Source of the DNA: Croceicoccus mobilis
GTDB lineage: Bacteria; Pseudomonadota; Alphaproteobacteria; Sphingomonadales; Sphingomonadaceae
NCBI RefSeq assembly: GCF_001661965.1
Contig: NZ_LYWZ01000022.1
Location: 744,001 to 808,000 of the forward strand
Direction of reading: 5' to 3'
Length of the DNA: 64,000 bases
In this document: piece after piece, positions 63,464 to 64,000 of the stretch
How positions within the stretch are numbered: position 1 is the stretch's first letter
Layout of the letters: each line of letters opens with the position of its first letter
Made by a program: the position numbers and the translations under genes
Notes under the pieces: model-generated
Told to the model about the DNA's origin: nothing
Seen by the model: the letters and a program-made list of their open reading frames with translations, nothing else
Databases searched by the model: none

Positions 63464-64000
63464 TCAGCCGAGAAGTACTTTCTCCAGAACCTCAATCAGC
63501 TCTTTCCGCTTCTCAGACAGCATCTTTTCCAGATTCCGCTGCTTCCACAAGACTGCTGGCAAGTGCCTTGCTTCCGGTGTGCCGAGAAGTTCCCAGTCCG
63601 GTTCACCGCGCTTGAAGCCGATCAGGAACTGGCGGTGCGCGTCTGGCATCTCGCCAACCATTGTGGCGACGAGTGCCTCGCGGGTAGCCTCCAGATCGGC
63701 AAGCTCGACATTCTCTTGCGTCATGCCGACAAATCCGCGCTCGAATTCCTCGGCCAGTGGCTTGCGGGTCGGAGCGAGCACTTCGGCCATCGGGCGGTTG
63801 TGGCTGATGAGGTAGACGAGGAATGCGCGCCGCAGTTCGTCGCTTATACCTTCATTTGCCAGCAGGCCTCGCACGTCGAACAGGTCGCGCGGGTGCTGGC
63901 GGTCCAGCGCCGCCATGATCTTCCCCGCATAGAGATCGGCGAAGGAAACGACCGGCATTTCGGCGAAACCGAATGTGTCTTCGACTGTAGGCACTACACT
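63464..64000 (-). CDS. AbiEii/AbiGii-type nucleotidyltransferase toxin, C-terminal part (5' end outside window)
   Basis: The frame is open through the right edge; 178 codons are visible. VSFADLYAGKIMAALDRQHPRDLFDVRGLL is the hallmark of AbiEii-family nucleotidyltransferases, which act as toxins of type IV toxin-antitoxin pairs in abortive phage resistance; the nucleotide-binding GS motif would lie outside the window, as would an AbiEi antitoxin gene upstream. A Lys/Glu helix ends the protein. It ends 62 nt before the sngA start on the same strand. Confidence 0.85.
   Translation of the reverse strand, partial: SVVPTVEDTFGFAEMPVVSFADLYAGKIMAALDRQHPRDLFDVRGLLANEGISDELRRAFLVYLISHNRPMAEVLAPTRKPLAEEFERGFVGMTQENVELADLEATREALVATMVGEMPDAHRQFLIGFKRGEPDWELLGTPEARHLPAVLWKQRNLEKMLSEKRKELIEVLEKVLLG

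Larger units (their letters stand above)
49056..64000. mobile_element. Mobilisable genomic island (left part; right end outside window)
   Basis: It starts at the 3' end of tRNA-Arg(CCG). Contents are accessory: small unknown proteins, nhaA, a MOBQ-type relaxase with candidate oriT, two small Tra proteins, DUF6118 and a phage-defence cassette. Several stretches (about 49.1-53.0 and 57.4-63.4 kb) are visibly lower in GC than the left 49 kb. No integrase and no second copy of the tRNA 3' end were found in the window, so the boundaries are inferred. Confidence 0.6.

Overview
The window looks like a piece of a high-GC alphaproteobacterial chromosome, most likely order Sphingomonadales and probably family Erythrobacteraceae. 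This rests on family content seen in the translations (DUF2093, MmcB, a phytase-type esterase-like protein, Rrf2-led suf operon, sphingomonad-style TraA/DUF6118 mobilisation genes), on dense ATGA/GTGA gene overlaps and on strong GC bias. No species call is possible from sequence reading alone.

Region 1-42 kb is ordinary chromosomal housekeeping. It holds a truncated metallophosphoesterase, a methyltransferase-like lipoprotein with a coupled small membrane ORF, rplM-rpsI, a large acyltransferase, heme A synthase, a MerC-like protein, thiS-thiG, a two-gene unit whose second protein has a HEPN-like R-x4-H motif, an acyl-CoA synthetase, and pyrD-ggt. The suf Fe-S assembly operon (about 14.0-21.0 kb) reads Rrf2 regulator, sufB, small membrane protein, DUF559-like protein, sufC, sufD, sufS, DUF59/SufT-like, GNAT, sufA, nearly all joined by 4-nt overlaps. 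A 27-bp tandem repeat overlaps its likely promoter. Further along are an adenosine-kinase-type PfkB kinase, purD/xseA (divergent, sharing one base), an M23 lipoprotein, rpmB, tadA, nadC, a LytS/LytTR-type two-component pair, two M48 peptidases with a DsbA-like protein, an App1-like phosphatase, a CoA ester lyase, a sterol-desaturase-family protein and mmcB.

Region 42.3-48.8 kb is a secretion locus. A serralysin-type M10 metalloprotease faces a three-gene type I secretion operon (membrane fusion protein, ABC exporter, TolC-like channel), and the two transcription units share a strong bidirectional terminator.

A tRNA-Arg(CCG) at 48.98-49.06 kb marks the start of an accessory region that runs off the right edge. 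It carries small proteins of unknown role, a DUF2061 membrane protein, a divergent cold-shock-like protein, nhaA, a pair of 74-bp direct repeats, and a mobilisation module (MobQ/Ti-type TraA relaxase, DUF6118 protein, two small TraC/TraD-like proteins, and a candidate oriT in the divergent gap). Last comes a three-gene cassette of TerB-domain protein, DUF2791/BrxD-like ATPase and Lhr-like helicase. That combination and order match the Shango anti-phage defence system. A truncated AbiEii-type nucleotidyltransferase toxin lies just upstream of it. The right-hand 14 kb is therefore best read as a mobilisable island with defence cargo, probably inserted at the tRNA gene; its integrase and far end lie outside the window.
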